Shown: piece by piece, positions 51,844-61,231 of the stretch
Numbering within the stretch: position 1 is the stretch's first letter
Layout: each line of letters begins with the position of its first letter
Origin: Actinocatenispora thailandica
Lineage (GTDB): Bacteria > Actinomycetota > Actinomycetes > Mycobacteriales > Micromonosporaceae
Assembly (NCBI RefSeq): GCF_016865425.1
Contig: NZ_AP023355.1
Span: 3,470,198-3,534,197 of the forward strand
DNA: 64,000 bases
Reading direction: 5' to 3'
Position numbers and translations under genes: made by a program
Notes under the pieces: generated by a model
Told to the model about the DNA's origin: nothing
Seen by the model: only the letters and a program-made list of their open reading frames with translations
Database searches by the model: none

Positions 51844-52770
51844 TCAGACCGGGGGCCAGGGCAGGGCCGGCCAGTCGTCGCCGGGCATCGGGAACCGGCC
51901 GCCGGCCAGCAGCCGGTCGGCGCGCAGCCGGGTGGCCCGCACCTCGGGCCGGGTCAGGTGTTCGGCCAGCTGGTCGCCGAGCGGGCCGGCCAGCGCGTCG
52001 CGCAGCTCGCGGAGGGTGTCCGTGACACCGGCCGGCAGCGGCTCGCCGGCCCAGCCCCACAGGACGGTGCGCAGCTTGTCCTCGGCGTGGAAGCACACGC
52101 CGTGGTCCACCCCGTACAGCCGGCCGTCGGTGCCGGGCAGCACGTGCCCGCCCTTGCGGTCGGCGTTGTTGACGACCACGTCGAACACCGCCATCTTCGC
52201 CAGCCGCTCGTCCGGCGCGTGCGCCAGCACGTACCGCTCGCCGGCCTCGCCCCGGGCCGCCGCGATCGGCCGCCACCCGGCCGGCACCTCGTCGGCGGGC
52301 ACGAACCCGACCGGGTCGGCCTCGTCGTCGGTGTCGATCCACAGCTGGCAGGCACCCGGACCGAACGGACCGTCCCGCAGCACCGTCGGCGGCACCACGC
52401 CCCACCCGGTCGCGGCGGACACCAGGTAGGCACCGACCTCCCGGCCGGCGAGCGTGCCGTCCGGGAAGTCCCAGAGCGGGCGCTCGCCCCGCACCGGCTT
52501 GTACACGCAGCGGGCGCGCACGTCGTCGAGCGTGATCACCGCCCGCAGGCTGGCGTTGGAGGAGCCGGGCAGCAACCCCTCCGGCTCGATCGACCCGTGC
52601 CGCAGCAGCCGTTCCGCCGCCTCGGCCGCCAGCCGCGGGGTACGGACCGGATCGGCCACCGGATCGCTCACCGGCACCGTCCCGGTGTCGGGCCGTACGG
52701 GCACCGTCCGGGTGCGAGAGCACACCGCGCCATCCCGACCTCCCCAGTCAGATCGCCCGCGTGCTGCCAT
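51844..52770 (-). CDS. SCO1664-family kinase-like protein
   Basis: 308 residues from ATG 52770. The family is usually shorter, and GTG codons at 52677 or 52671 are plausible alternative starts that would remove a low-complexity head. RCVYKPVRGERPLWDFPDG supplies a kinase-type Lys, FDVVVNNADRKGGHVL looks like the catalytic loop, and YGVDHGVCFHAEDKLRTVL follows it, giving a PI3K/HipA-like fold. The function is unknown. It is the third gene of a trio conserved in actinobacteria (MSMEG_4193, DUF3090, SCO1664). Confidence 0.88.
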   Translation of the reverse strand: MAARGRSDWGGRDGAVCSRTRTVPVRPDTGTVPVSDPVADPVRTPRLAAEAAERLLRHGSIEPEGLLPGSSNASLRAVITLDDVRARCVYKPVRGERPLWDFPDGTLAGREVGAYLVSAATGWGVVPPTVLRDGPFGPGACQLWIDTDDEADPVGFVPADEVPAGWRPIAAARGEAGERYVLAHAPDERLAKMAVFDVVVNNADRKGGHVLPGTDGRLYGVDHGVCFHAEDKLRTVLWGWAGEPLPAGVTDTLRELRDALAGPLGDQLAEHLTRPEVRATRLRADRLLAGGRFPMPGDDWPALPWPPV

Positions 52771-52812
52771 TGTGCCGCGCGACGGGCCGGGCGAACCACG
52801 TGCACGAGCCGG

Positions 52813-53403
52813 TCACTCGCCGCTCGGGACCATCCGGTGGTAGCCGTTCTGCCGCGGGCAGAGGTGACCGTCCGGGTCGAGCGGCAGGCCGCACAGCGGG
52901 CACGGCGGCCGACCGGCGGACACCACCCGGCGGGCACGCTCGATGAACGCCCGAACCTGGCGGGGCCCGAGCCGTACCCGCAGCAGGTCGCGGGTCTCGT
53001 CGTCGAGGTCGGAGCCGGCCGGCTCCTCGTCCTCCTCGGCGGGCAGCTCACCCTCCGCGCCGGCGGCGACCGCCTCGATCAGCACCGTGTTGTCGTCGGA
53101 GTCCCAGGCGAGGCCGAGGGTGCCGACCCGGAACTCCTCGTCGAGCGGGGTGTCCAGCGGCTCGTTGTCGGTGGGCAGCGGGTCCGGCGAGTCGGGAATG
53201 TCGGCGTCGAACCGGCGGGCCGCCTCGGCCAGCAGCTCCTCCAGCTTGTCCGCGAGCAGCGTGACCTGGATCTTCTCCAGGGCGACGCTGATCACCCGGC
53301 CGCCCCCGCGGGCCTGCAGGAAGAACGTCCGGTCACCGGGCTCGCCGACCGTGCCGGCGACGAACCGCTCCGGTGGCTCGAAGTCATAGACCTGGCGTGA
53401 CAT
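52813..53403 (-). CDS. DUF3090 family protein
   Basis: A 196-residue conserved actinobacterial protein. It opens with VYDFEPPERFVAGTVGEPG and continues TFFLQARGGGRVISVALEK. It has an acidic middle and ends with CPLCGLPLDPDGHLC, a likely zinc ribbon. The function is unknown. It lies between the histidine phosphatase and the SCO1664-type gene on the same strand, 42 bases before the latter. Confidence 0.9.
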   Translation of the reverse strand: MSRQVYDFEPPERFVAGTVGEPGDRTFFLQARGGGRVISVALEKIQVTLLADKLEELLAEAARRFDADIPDSPDPLPTDNEPLDTPLDEEFRVGTLGLAWDSDDNTVLIEAVAAGAEGELPAEEDEEPAGSDLDDETRDLLRVRLGPRQVRAFIERARRVVSAGRPPCPLCGLPLDPDGHLCPRQNGYHRMVPSGE

Positions 53404-53409
53404 CCTTCG

Positions 53410-53415
53410 ACCCTA
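53410..53415 (-). promoter_or_regulatory. Leaderless -10 element for DUF3090 gene
   Basis: TAGGGT on the minus strand, six bases, then the ATG at 53403. Confidence 0.6.
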
Positions 53416-53509
53416 TCCGCCCGGTGCCGCCGCCGCCCGCGCGCGGGCACCGGCGTGCCGCACCCGACCAGCACCGCCGCGACCCACGGGGCACGCCCGG
53501 GCCGGCCCG

Positions 53510-54202
53510 TCAGCCCGCGCCGCCGCCCACCGCGGCGTCCGAACTCGGCCTGCGCCGCCGCCGCTTCTTCGGCACCAGGCCGGACAGGTCGCTGCCGAGA
53601 TCGTTGAGGTGGACCACGAAGGGCCGCAGCGGGGTGTACCGGATCACCGTCACCGAGCAGGGTGCGGCGGTGATGCGCTGGAACTGGTCGAGGTGCAGGC
53701 CGAGCGCGTCGGCCACGATGGCCTTGATCACATCACCGTGGCTACAGGCCAGCCAGAGCGCGTCCGGGCCGTACTCGGCGGTGATCCGGCCGTCCCACTC
53801 GCGCACCGCGGCGACCGCGCGGGCCGAGGTCGCGGCGAGCGGTTCGCCGCCCGGGAACACCGCTGCGGACGGATGCGACTGCACGACCTTCCACATCGGC
53901 TCCTTCGCCAGCTGCTTGAGCGGCCGGCCCTCCCAGTCGCCGTACCGGCACTCGCCGATGCGCTCGTCGGTGACCGGGGTCACGTCCGCGCGGTCGCCGA
54001 GCACCACCTGCAGCGTCTCCCGGCATCGCTGCAGCGGGCTGCTGAGCACCGCCCGCCAGGGCAGGGCGCCGAGCCGGGTGGCCGCCGCGGTGGCCTGGGC
54101 GCGGCCGGTGTCGTCCAGACCGACGCCCGGGGTCCAGCCGGCCAGCACCCCCTCGGTGTTGGCGGTGGTGCGACCGTGCCGCAGCAGTACCAGGATCGCC
54201 AT
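53510..54202 (-). CDS. Histidine phosphatase family protein (MSMEG_4193-like)
   Basis: A 230-residue phosphoglycerate-mutase-like enzyme. LLRHGRTTANTEG carries the phospho-accepting His near residue 9, SSPLQRCRET the conserved Arg, and CSHGDVIKAI the second His. The C-terminus is basic (KKRRRRRP). It starts the conserved trio with DUF3090 and SCO1664-type genes. The substrate is unknown. Confidence 0.92.
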   Translation of the reverse strand: MAILVLLRHGRTTANTEGVLAGWTPGVGLDDTGRAQATAAATRLGALPWRAVLSSPLQRCRETLQVVLGDRADVTPVTDERIGECRYGDWEGRPLKQLAKEPMWKVVQSHPSAAVFPGGEPLAATSARAVAAVREWDGRITAEYGPDALWLACSHGDVIKAIVADALGLHLDQFQRITAAPCSVTVIRYTPLRPFVVHLNDLGSDLSGLVPKKRRRRRPSSDAAVGGGAG

Positions 54203-54208
54203 GGCGCA

Positions 54209-54214
54209 ACCCTA
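54209..54214 (-). promoter_or_regulatory. Leaderless -10 element for histidine phosphatase gene
   Basis: TAGGGT on the minus strand, six bases, then the ATG at 54202, identical in form to the element before the DUF3090 gene. Confidence 0.6.
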
Positions 54215-54273
54215 ACCGCCGGCGGCGACGTGCCCCGCCGCCCCGGCCCGCGGTGCCGGCGGGCACGCCCCGC

Positions 54274-55353
54274 TCAGGCGCCGACGCCGGCCCGGTCCAG
54301 CGCCTCCGCCAGCACCCGAAGGGTGCGGATCGCGTGCTCCAGGATCTGCGCCGGCTCGCTGATCCCGGGCGGCGGGTACGGCGCGACGGTCAGCGTGGTG
54401 ACGCCGGCCTCCGCGTAGCCGACGAGCCGGTCGGCGATGCGCTCCGGCGAACCGAGCAGCGAGGTGCGGTCGATGAACTCGAACGGCACCGCGGCCATCG
54501 CCTCCCGGTGCTTCTTCGCCAGGAACAGGTCCTGCACCTGGGCGGCGGCCTGCTCGTAGCCCATCCGTACCGCGAGGCGGTTGTAGAAGTTCTGCTCCCG
54601 GGAGCCCATCCCGCCCACGTACAGGGCGGCGTACCCGCGGATCGGCTCGGCGCACACCTGCGCGTCGTCGCCGACCACCACCGGCACGGTCGGCACCACG
54701 TCGAATCCGGCGAGCGTCTTGCCGACCTTGGCACGGCCGGCCTCGACGTGCTTGAGCTGTTCGGCGGCGAACTCCGGCGCGAGGAACACCGCGAGCCAGC
54801 CGTCGACCAGCTCACCCGCGAGTTCCAGGTTGCGCGGACCGACCGCGGCCAGGTACATCGGGATCTCGCGGGTGGGGTGCACGGTGAGCCGCAGCGCCTT
54901 GCCCGGGCCGTCCGGCAGCGGCAGCTGGTAGAACTGCCCGTCGTAGGTCACCGGCTTGCGGTGCAACGCCAGCCGGACGATGTCGACGTACTCCCGGGTG
55001 CGGGCCAGCGGCTTGGCGAACCGGACCCCGTGCCAGCCCTCCGACACCTGCGGCCCGGAGACGCCGAGACCGAGCCGGAACCGGCCGCCCGAGATGCCGT
55101 CGATGGTGGCCGCGGTCATCGCCGTCATCGCCGGGCTGCGGGCCGGGATCTGCATGATCGCGCTGCCCAGGTCGATGCGTTCGGTCTGGCCGGCGAGCCA
55201 GGCGAGCATCGTCGGCGAGTCCGACCCGTACGCTTCGGCGGCCCACGCGACCGAGTAACCCAGCCGGTCGGCCTCCTGCGCGAGGGCCAGGTGGGCGCGC
55301 GGGTCGTTGCCCGCACCCCAGTAGCCGAGGTTGAGTCCGAGCCGCATCCCCAT
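54274..55353 (-). CDS. LLM-class F420-dependent oxidoreductase
   Basis: A 359-residue TIM-barrel enzyme of the luciferase-like family. LGLNLGYWGAGNDP opens it, WAAEAYGSDSPT is a typical active-site segment, and RFRLGLGVSGPQVSEGWHG is the family signature. Such proteins transfer hydride from reduced F420 to various substrates; this one is unassigned. GGAGG stands five bases before the ATG at 55353; a second ATG six bases later is possible. Confidence 0.9.
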   Translation of the reverse strand: MGMRLGLNLGYWGAGNDPRAHLALAQEADRLGYSVAWAAEAYGSDSPTMLAWLAGQTERIDLGSAIMQIPARSPAMTAMTAATIDGISGGRFRLGLGVSGPQVSEGWHGVRFAKPLARTREYVDIVRLALHRKPVTYDGQFYQLPLPDGPGKALRLTVHPTREIPMYLAAVGPRNLELAGELVDGWLAVFLAPEFAAEQLKHVEAGRAKVGKTLAGFDVVPTVPVVVGDDAQVCAEPIRGYAALYVGGMGSREQNFYNRLAVRMGYEQAAAQVQDLFLAKKHREAMAAVPFEFIDRTSLLGSPERIADRLVGYAEAGVTTLTVAPYPPPGISEPAQILEHAIRTLRVLAEALDRAGVGA

Positions 55354-55716
55354 CCGTGCCTCCGATCACCGAGATGCCCGACATTACCGACAGGGCCGGG
55401 AGAGCGCGCCGGCCGGCGGGTCCTGAGCGTGCAGGGTAGCGGCGGCAGCACGGCGAGCCGCCGCCGAGGGGTACCGCGGGCGCCGCCGAGCCGTACCGCT
55501 GGCGGCGCCGCCGCCGAGGCCTGCCGCAGGCGCCGCCGAGAGGTACCGCGCGGGCGCCGCCGAGAGGTACCGCGCGGGCGCCGCCGAGAGGTACCGCGGG
55601 CGCCGCCGCCGAGAGGTGCTCTACGGCGGGCCGCCGCCGAAGGGGGTGACGGCACCGCGGGGCGCAGCGGCGGGTCGCCGCCGGTGGGTGGATCCGCGCC
55701 GGTACCGTCCGCTGAT
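55354..55716. repeat. Intergenic region with GCC-rich tandem repeats
   Basis: 363 bases between the divergent LLM and aldo/keto reductase genes. From about 55470 to 55615 it is a contiguous array of imperfect 24-26 base units (GCCGCCGAGAGGTACCGCG). No credible gene is seen. The first 40 bases hold the LLM ribosome binding site. A TACCGT at 55703-55708, eight bases before the next ATG, is a possible leaderless promoter. Confidence 0.65.
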
Positions 55717-56685
55717 ATGGAGCAGCGCGCGCTCGGCCGCACCGGCCTGCGGGTGTCCCGGGTCGGTCTGGGCACCATGACCTGGGGACGCGACACCGAT
55801 CCGGACGACGCCGCCGCGCAGCTGAAGTCGTTCGTGGACGCCGGCGGCACGCTGCTCGACACCGCCGACGTGTACGCGGACGGCGACGCCGAGCAGATCG
55901 TCGGCGGCCTGCTGGACTCGCTGGTGCCGCGCTCCGAGCTGGTCATCGCCACCAAGGCCGGGCTGCGGCCGAGCACCAGCCGGCGCCGCGACTCCAGCCG
56001 GCTGCACCTGCTGCGCACCCTGGACGCGTCGCTGGCCCGGCTCGGCACCGACTACGTCGACCTGTGGCAGTTGCACGGCTACGATCCGCTCACCCCGCTG
56101 GAGGAGACGCTCGCGACGCTCGACCATGCCGTCTCCTCCGGCCGGGTGCGCTACGTGGGCATCTCCAACTTCTCCGGCTGGCAGACCGCGAAGGCGGCCA
56201 CCTGGCAGCGGGCCTGGCCGGGCCGCACCCCGCTGGTGTCCGCACAGGTGGAGTACTCGCTGGTGGAGCGCAGCGCGGAACGCGAGGTGGTGCCGGCCTG
56301 CCAGGATCTCGGCATCGGCGTCCTGCCCTGGTCACCGCTCGGCCGTGGCGTGCTGACCGGCAAGTACCGGCACGGCACGCCAGCTGACTCGCGGGCCGCG
56401 TCGCCGCAGTTCGACCGGTTCGTGGAGCGCTACCTGGACGACACCTCGGCCGGCATCGTGGAGGCGGTCGCCACCGCCGCCGACGGCCTCGGCGTGTCGC
56501 CGCTGGCGGTGTCCCTCGCCTGGGTGCGGGACCAGCCCGGGGTGGTCGCGCCGATCGTCGGCGCCCGTACCGTCGGGCAGTTGCTGGGCTCGTTGCAGGC
56601 CGAGGCGCTCACCCTGCCGCCGGAGATCCAGTACGCGCTGGACGACGTCTCCTCCCCCGCCCTGGGCGGCATCGGACCGGGGTGA
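55717..56685 (+). CDS. Aldo/keto reductase
   Basis: 322 residues starting at ATG 55717 (MEQRALGRTGLRVSRVGLG). Asp and Tyr of the catalytic tetrad are in LLDTADVYADG, Lys in VIATKAG and His in DLWQLHGYD. GRVRYVGISNFSGWQ and SPLGRGVLTGKYR are family signatures for NADPH binding. The substrate is unknown. It probably has its own promoter. Confidence 0.93.
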   Translation: MEQRALGRTGLRVSRVGLGTMTWGRDTDPDDAAAQLKSFVDAGGTLLDTADVYADGDAEQIVGGLLDSLVPRSELVIATKAGLRPSTSRRRDSSRLHLLRTLDASLARLGTDYVDLWQLHGYDPLTPLEETLATLDHAVSSGRVRYVGISNFSGWQTAKAATWQRAWPGRTPLVSAQVEYSLVERSAEREVVPACQDLGIGVLPWSPLGRGVLTGKYRHGTPADSRAASPQFDRFVERYLDDTSAGIVEAVATAADGLGVSPLAVSLAWVRDQPGVVAPIVGARTVGQLLGSLQAEALTLPPEIQYALDDVSSPALGGIGPG

Positions 56686-56740
56686 CCGGCAGATGACCCT
56701 GGACTGGCGATCCGGTGGCGGCATTGGGCAGGATCGGGGG

Positions 56741-56944
56741 GTGCCATCCGACTACGAGTACGTCCCGCTCCGGATCCCGCCGGACGTGGACCGCTTGACC
56801 GCCGCCGTCCGGCTCGCCATCCAGGCCGAGTTCGGCGGCTGGGAGCTGGCCACCGTTCGGCTGTTCCGCGACGGCAGTCGCCAGGTGATGCTGCGCCGCC
56901 GGCGCAGACAGGCCGAGCCCCCGTTGCCCGGCCTCTCCTACTGA
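56741..56944 (+). CDS. DUF5703-like small basic protein
   Basis: 67 residues if the GTG at 56741 is used; an ATG at 56693 would add 16. The GTG is favoured because family members begin near the YEYVPLRIP motif and because CAGGAT lies six bases upstream. GGWELATVRLFRDGSRQVML and an Arg-rich end match the family, whose function is unknown. Confidence 0.75.
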   Translation: MPSDYEYVPLRIPPDVDRLTAAVRLAIQAEFGGWELATVRLFRDGSRQVMLRRRRRQAEPPLPGLSY

Positions 56945-56989
56945 AGCGGCCACCGTCCAGCGACGACCCGCCACCGGGCCGCCGCCGAC

Positions 56990-57610
56990 TCATCGTGATT
57001 CCGGAGATTCCTCGACATACTCGTCGAACCGGAACAGCGGCAGTTCGGCCGGGTCGGCGACGAACGGATCGTCCTCGTCCTCCTCGTCGGACTCCGCCAC
57101 CCCCGGTGGCAGCTGGCTGACCGTGACCACGCCGCGCAGCGGCTCCAGCTCCGGAACGTCCAGCGAACCGAGCGCCCCGTCACCGGCCTGCATCAGCTCC
57201 GCGACCGCCGCACCGACTGTGGTGATCGGCTCCGCCGCCGCCTCCGCGTGCGGCACCGCCCGGCGGATCGTCTCCGCGGCACGCAGCAGGCCGGCGACGC
57301 TGGGTACGGTGAAGTCGCGTCGCTGCCGGACCGAGATGGTGACCTGCTCGTCGGACTCCGCGTCCGCCGCCGGCGCCCACTGCCGGTCGGCCTCGGTCGG
57401 ATCGATCGGCTCCAGATCCCACGGCGTGACCTCGCCGAAGGTGTCCAGCAGCAGCTCGTCGTAGCCGAACGAGGCGTTGTTGAGCGCCACGTAGCTGCGC
57501 CACACCGCCTCGTCGTCCGAGCGCCCACCGGCGGCGCGCACCGCCGCGAGATGGGCCCGCGCGGCCTCGACCACCTGGTCCAGCGCGGCTTCGAGATCGC
57601 GGTCGGTCAT
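56990..57610 (-). CDS. Conserved hypothetical acidic protein
   Basis: A 206-residue protein with GGAGGAG before the ATG. It has a helical N-terminus (LDQVVEAARAHLAAVRAAGG), then SFGYDELLLDTFGEVTPWDL and a segment VTISVRQRRDFTVPSVAGLL. The C-terminus is highly acidic (SDEEDEDDP). I do not recognise a characterised family. It is soluble and lies 46 bases downstream of the M20 peptidase gene on the same strand. Confidence 0.75.
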   Translation of the reverse strand: MTDRDLEAALDQVVEAARAHLAAVRAAGGRSDDEAVWRSYVALNNASFGYDELLLDTFGEVTPWDLEPIDPTEADRQWAPAADAESDEQVTISVRQRRDFTVPSVAGLLRAAETIRRAVPHAEAAAEPITTVGAAVAELMQAGDGALGSLDVPELEPLRGVVTVSQLPPGVAESDEEDEDDPFVADPAELPLFRFDEYVEESPESR

Positions 57611-57656
57611 CGGCTCCTCCGATGGGTACGGTCGGCGACGGCCCGGTGGCCGCCGC

Positions 57657-58988
57657 TCAGCAGTGGGCGAAGAAGCGGTCCAGGACCCGGACGCCGAACT
57701 GCAGGGCGTCGACCGGGACCCGCTCGTCCACGCCGTGGAACAGGCCGGTGAAGTCCAGGTCGGCCGGCAGCCGCAGCGGCGCGAACCCGAAGTGCCGGAT
57801 GCCCAGCCGGCTCAACGCCTTGCCGTCGGTACCGCCGAACATCATGTACGGCACCGGCCGGGCGCCGGCGTCGAAGTGCCGCAGCGACTCGGCCATCGCG
57901 TCCACCAGCGGCCCGTTGAACTCGGTCTCCAGCGCCGGCTGGTGCTGCTCGTAGCTGATGTCGACGTCGGCGCCGGCCAGCCGCTGGATCTCGGCGAGGA
58001 AGCCGTCCTCGTGACCGGGCAGCGCCCGGCCGTCGACGGTGGCGCGCGCCTCACCGGGAACCACGTTCGTCTTGTACCCGGCGGACAGCATCGTCGGGTT
58101 GGCCGTGTTGCGCACGGTGGCGCCGATCGCGCGCGCCATCGGCCCCAGGCTGGCGATCACCTGCTCCGGCTTCGCCGGATCCAGCTCCACCCCGTACGCC
58201 TCGGAGACCTCGTCGAGGAACCGGCGCACCGTCGGGGTCAGCTCCACCGGGAACTCGTGCGCGCTGATCCGGGCCACCGCCCGGCACAGTGCCGCGACCG
58301 CGTTGTCGTGGTGCACCATCGAGCCGTGCCCGGGGGCGCCACGGGCGGTCAGCCGCATCCAGTTCAGCCCCTTCTCGGCCGTCTGGATCAGGTAGAGCCG
58401 CAGGTCGTCGGAGACCGACACGGAGTAGCCGCCGACCTCGCCGATCGCCTCGGTGACGCCCTCGAACAGCTCGGCGTGATGCTCGATGACGTGGTGCGCG
58501 CCGTAGGTGGAGCCGGCCTCCTCGTCGGCGAAGAACGCCAGCACGATGTCGCGCGGCGGCACCCAACCGGTCCGCCGCCACTGCCGGACCAGCGCCAGCA
58601 CCATCGCGTCGAAGTCCTTCATGTCCACCGCACCGCGACCCCACACGTACCCGTCGCGCACCTCACCGGAGAACGGGTGTACCCGCCACTCCGCCGGGTC
58701 GGCCGGCACCACGTCCAGGTGGCCGTGCACCAGCAGCGGCGAGCGGGACGGGTCGGCGCCGGGGATGCGCGCCATCAGCGACGCGCGGCCGGGGGCGCTC
58801 TCGGTCAGGAACGAGTCGATGCCCACCTCGGCCAGCTGCGCCGCGACGTACTCGGCCGCGGCCCGCTCACCGACGCTGGTGTCGTTGTCGCCGGTGTTGG
58901 TGCTGTCGATGCGCAGCAACTCCTGGCAGATCCGCACCACCTCGTCGGTGGCGGCGGGCGGGTTCGGCTGGGGATCGGTCGTGGTCAT
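57657..58988 (-). CDS. M20 family metallopeptidase
   Basis: A 443-residue zinc dipeptidase/aminoacylase-like enzyme. LLVHGHLDVVPAD gives the first metal His and the Asp, GRGAVDMKD the bridging Asp, and FFADEEAGS the catalytic and metal Glu pair. GAPGHGSMVHHDNAV belongs to the dimerisation lid, and GLFHGVDERVP carries the last metal His. There is no signal peptide, so it is cytosolic. The start at 58988 has no strong ribosome binding site. Confidence 0.93.
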   Translation of the reverse strand: MTTTDPQPNPPAATDEVVRICQELLRIDSTNTGDNDTSVGERAAAEYVAAQLAEVGIDSFLTESAPGRASLMARIPGADPSRSPLLVHGHLDVVPADPAEWRVHPFSGEVRDGYVWGRGAVDMKDFDAMVLALVRQWRRTGWVPPRDIVLAFFADEEAGSTYGAHHVIEHHAELFEGVTEAIGEVGGYSVSVSDDLRLYLIQTAEKGLNWMRLTARGAPGHGSMVHHDNAVAALCRAVARISAHEFPVELTPTVRRFLDEVSEAYGVELDPAKPEQVIASLGPMARAIGATVRNTANPTMLSAGYKTNVVPGEARATVDGRALPGHEDGFLAEIQRLAGADVDISYEQHQPALETEFNGPLVDAMAESLRHFDAGARPVPYMMFGGTDGKALSRLGIRHFGFAPLRLPADLDFTGLFHGVDERVPVDALQFGVRVLDRFFAHC

Positions 58989-59175
58989 GCGCCCGCCCGG
59001 TCGGTGCTTCGCTCGTTCATGGGCCCTTCATACCAGCACCGGCGGGGCGCCCGGGGACACGGCCCGGCTGCCGGTACGGCGCCCCGGCCGGCGTGATCGG
59101 TCGGGCTCGCGGCCGACCGATCGGCCCACCCGCCCGGTCGGCCCGCCCGGCCGGTCGGTCGGCCCGCCGGGCCGG

Positions 59176-60468
59176 TCAGCCGAACGCGAAGTACCGCAGC
59201 CACAGGTACCCGATGGAGATCAGCACCGTGACGCCGGCCACGATCAGCCCGTACCGAGTGAACTGCCAGAAGCTGATCCGCTGGCCGGACCGCTCGGCCA
59301 GGCCGAGCACGACCACGTTGGCCGACGCGCCGACCGCGGTGGCGTTGCCGCCCAGATCGGCGCCGATGGTCAGCGCCCACCAGAGCACGTGGCTGCCCGA
59401 GCCGGCGTGTTCGGCCGCCACCAGGTCGGACACCACCGGCGACATCGTCGCCACGTACGGGATGTTGTCGACCACGGCGGACAGCACCGCCGAGCCGCCG
59501 GCGAGCACGAACGTGGACACCGCGAGCCGGTCGCCGGTCGCCTGGATCGCGGCGTGCGACACGGTGTCCATCACACCGGTGTGCACCAGCGAACCGACCA
59601 TCACGAACAGCCCGACGAAGAACGCCAGCGTCGACCACTCCACGTCGGCCACCACTTCGCCGACGTCCAGCCGGGACACCGCGACGAGCAGCAGCCCGCC
59701 GACGATCGCCACCACGGAGGGCTGCAGATGCAGCACCGGGTGCAACACGAACGCCGCCGTGATCGCGACCAGCACCACGAGCCCGATGACCAGCAGCCGG
59801 CGGTCCCGGATCGCCTCCCGCTCCCGCAGCGTCGCGATGCGGGCCGCCCGCGCCGCGTCGTACCGGAAGGCGCCGCGGAACAGCACCCGGCACAGCAACA
59901 CGAACACCACCAGCAGGATCAGCACCAGCGGGCCGAGGTTGACCAGGAAGTCGTTGTAGCTCAGGCCGGCGCGGCTGGCGACGATGATGTTCGGCGGGTC
60001 ACCGACCAGCGTGGCGGTACCGCCGATGTTGGACGCCATCGCCTCGGCGATCAGGAACGGCGGGAACGGCACCCCGAGCCGCTCGCACACCAGCAGCGTG
60101 ACGGGCGCGACCAGCAGCACCGTCGTGACGTTGTCGAGCACTGCCGAGGCCACCGCGGTGACCAGCACCAGGATCACCATGACGCGGAAGGGGCGGCCCC
60201 TGGCGCGTTTCGCCGCCCAGATCGCCAGGTACTCGAAGGCGCCGGTGCGCTTGAGCACCGCGACCACGAGCATCATGCCGACCAGCAGGACCAGGACGTT
60301 CCAGTCGATGCCGGTGTCCTCGGCGAAGAACGCCGTGGCCGGCGTGGCCGCGCCGATCAGCAACATCACGCAGGCGCCGCCGAGCGCCGCCGCCACCCGG
60401 TTGATCTTCTCCGTCGCGATCAGCGCGTACGCGCCGACGAACACCGCCACCGCGGCCCACGCCAGCAC
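59176..60468 (-). CDS. ArsB/NhaD-type ion permease
   Basis: A 430-residue membrane protein with ten or more hydrophobic segments. The start is taken as GTG 60468, two bases after the stop of the CBS gene, so the two are coupled. GGTATLVGDPPNIIVASRAG is the hallmark of the ion transporter superfamily, and its inverted counterpart is GADLGGNATAVGASANVVVL. The cargo (arsenite, sodium or a carboxylate) cannot be told from the sequence. Confidence 0.88.
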   Translation of the reverse strand: MLAWAAVAVFVGAYALIATEKINRVAAALGGACVMLLIGAATPATAFFAEDTGIDWNVLVLLVGMMLVVAVLKRTGAFEYLAIWAAKRARGRPFRVMVILVLVTAVASAVLDNVTTVLLVAPVTLLVCERLGVPFPPFLIAEAMASNIGGTATLVGDPPNIIVASRAGLSYNDFLVNLGPLVLILLVVFVLLCRVLFRGAFRYDAARAARIATLREREAIRDRRLLVIGLVVLVAITAAFVLHPVLHLQPSVVAIVGGLLLVAVSRLDVGEVVADVEWSTLAFFVGLFVMVGSLVHTGVMDTVSHAAIQATGDRLAVSTFVLAGGSAVLSAVVDNIPYVATMSPVVSDLVAAEHAGSGSHVLWWALTIGADLGGNATAVGASANVVVLGLAERSGQRISFWQFTRYGLIVAGVTVLISIGYLWLRYFAFG

Positions 60469-60470
60469 GG

Positions 60471-60917
60471 TCAGGTCCCCAGCAGGCGGTCGAGCAGCGC
60501 GTCGAGGGTGACGACACCCTGGTACGGCCGGCCGTGGTCGGAGACGGCGACCAGCGGGATGCGGGTACCGGCCATCACCGACGCCACCTCCAACACCGTG
60601 GCGTCCGGCGGCACGGTTGGCACCGGGCGGTGCTTCTCGGGCAGGCATTCGGCGACGGTGCGGTCGGCGACGCCGCGCAGGAACACGTCCGCCGCCGCCT
60701 CGTCGACGGCGCGGGCCAGCGCCGGGTCGTCCTGGCAGTACGCCGGGATCGCGAGCGAGAGCACCTCGGTGCCGGGCAGGATCACCGCCGGCCGGCCATC
60801 GTCGTCGAGCACCAGCAGGCCGGGCAGGTCACGACCGGCCAGCAGCCGGGCGGCGTCCAGCGCCGGGGTGTCCATCCGGACGGTGGGGAACGGTGCGGCG
60901 AGTTCACTGGCGTGCAT
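60471..60917 (-). CDS. CBS domain protein
   Basis: 148 residues from ATG 60917 with GAAGGG upstream. Two CBS motifs cover the chain: DTPALDAARLLAGRDLPGLL and DATVLEVASVMAGTRIPLVA. Such pairs bind adenosine nucleotides. The tight coupling to the following permease suggests that it gates or senses for that transporter, as in fused CBS-transporters. Confidence 0.88.
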   Translation of the reverse strand: MHASELAAPFPTVRMDTPALDAARLLAGRDLPGLLVLDDDGRPAVILPGTEVLSLAIPAYCQDDPALARAVDEAAADVFLRGVADRTVAECLPEKHRPVPTVPPDATVLEVASVMAGTRIPLVAVSDHGRPYQGVVTLDALLDRLLGT

Positions 60918-61231
60918 CGGGCGCCCTTCGTCGGGTGGGGTCGGTCGAGTCACTGCCGACCAGACTTCCCGGCGCACCGCGACCCACCCTAGTACCCGCG
61001 GCGCGGGAGCGCTGCTCAGGACGCGGAGCCGCATTGCGGCGGCAGCGAACCGGCCGCCCGCCGGGCTCGTGGCACGAGTCTCGCCTGCCGCGGCCCGGCC
61101 CGCCAGCCAGGCTCGTGGCGCGGGTCATGTCGGCCGGCCGGCCGGCGCCGGCCCGGCGGGCCCGCGACGGCCGTATCGTTGCCGGTGGCGTACCGGTACG
61201 GGGGTGCGCCGGTGGCGGGGAGGGCCAAGCG
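60918..61231. other. Divergent intergenic region between CBS and redox-response genes
   Basis: 314 bases, no supported gene. It contains the CBS ribosome binding site at its left end, a TATCGT near 61170 that could serve the rightward gene, and GGGGAGGG just before 61232. I see no clear operator. Confidence 0.5.
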
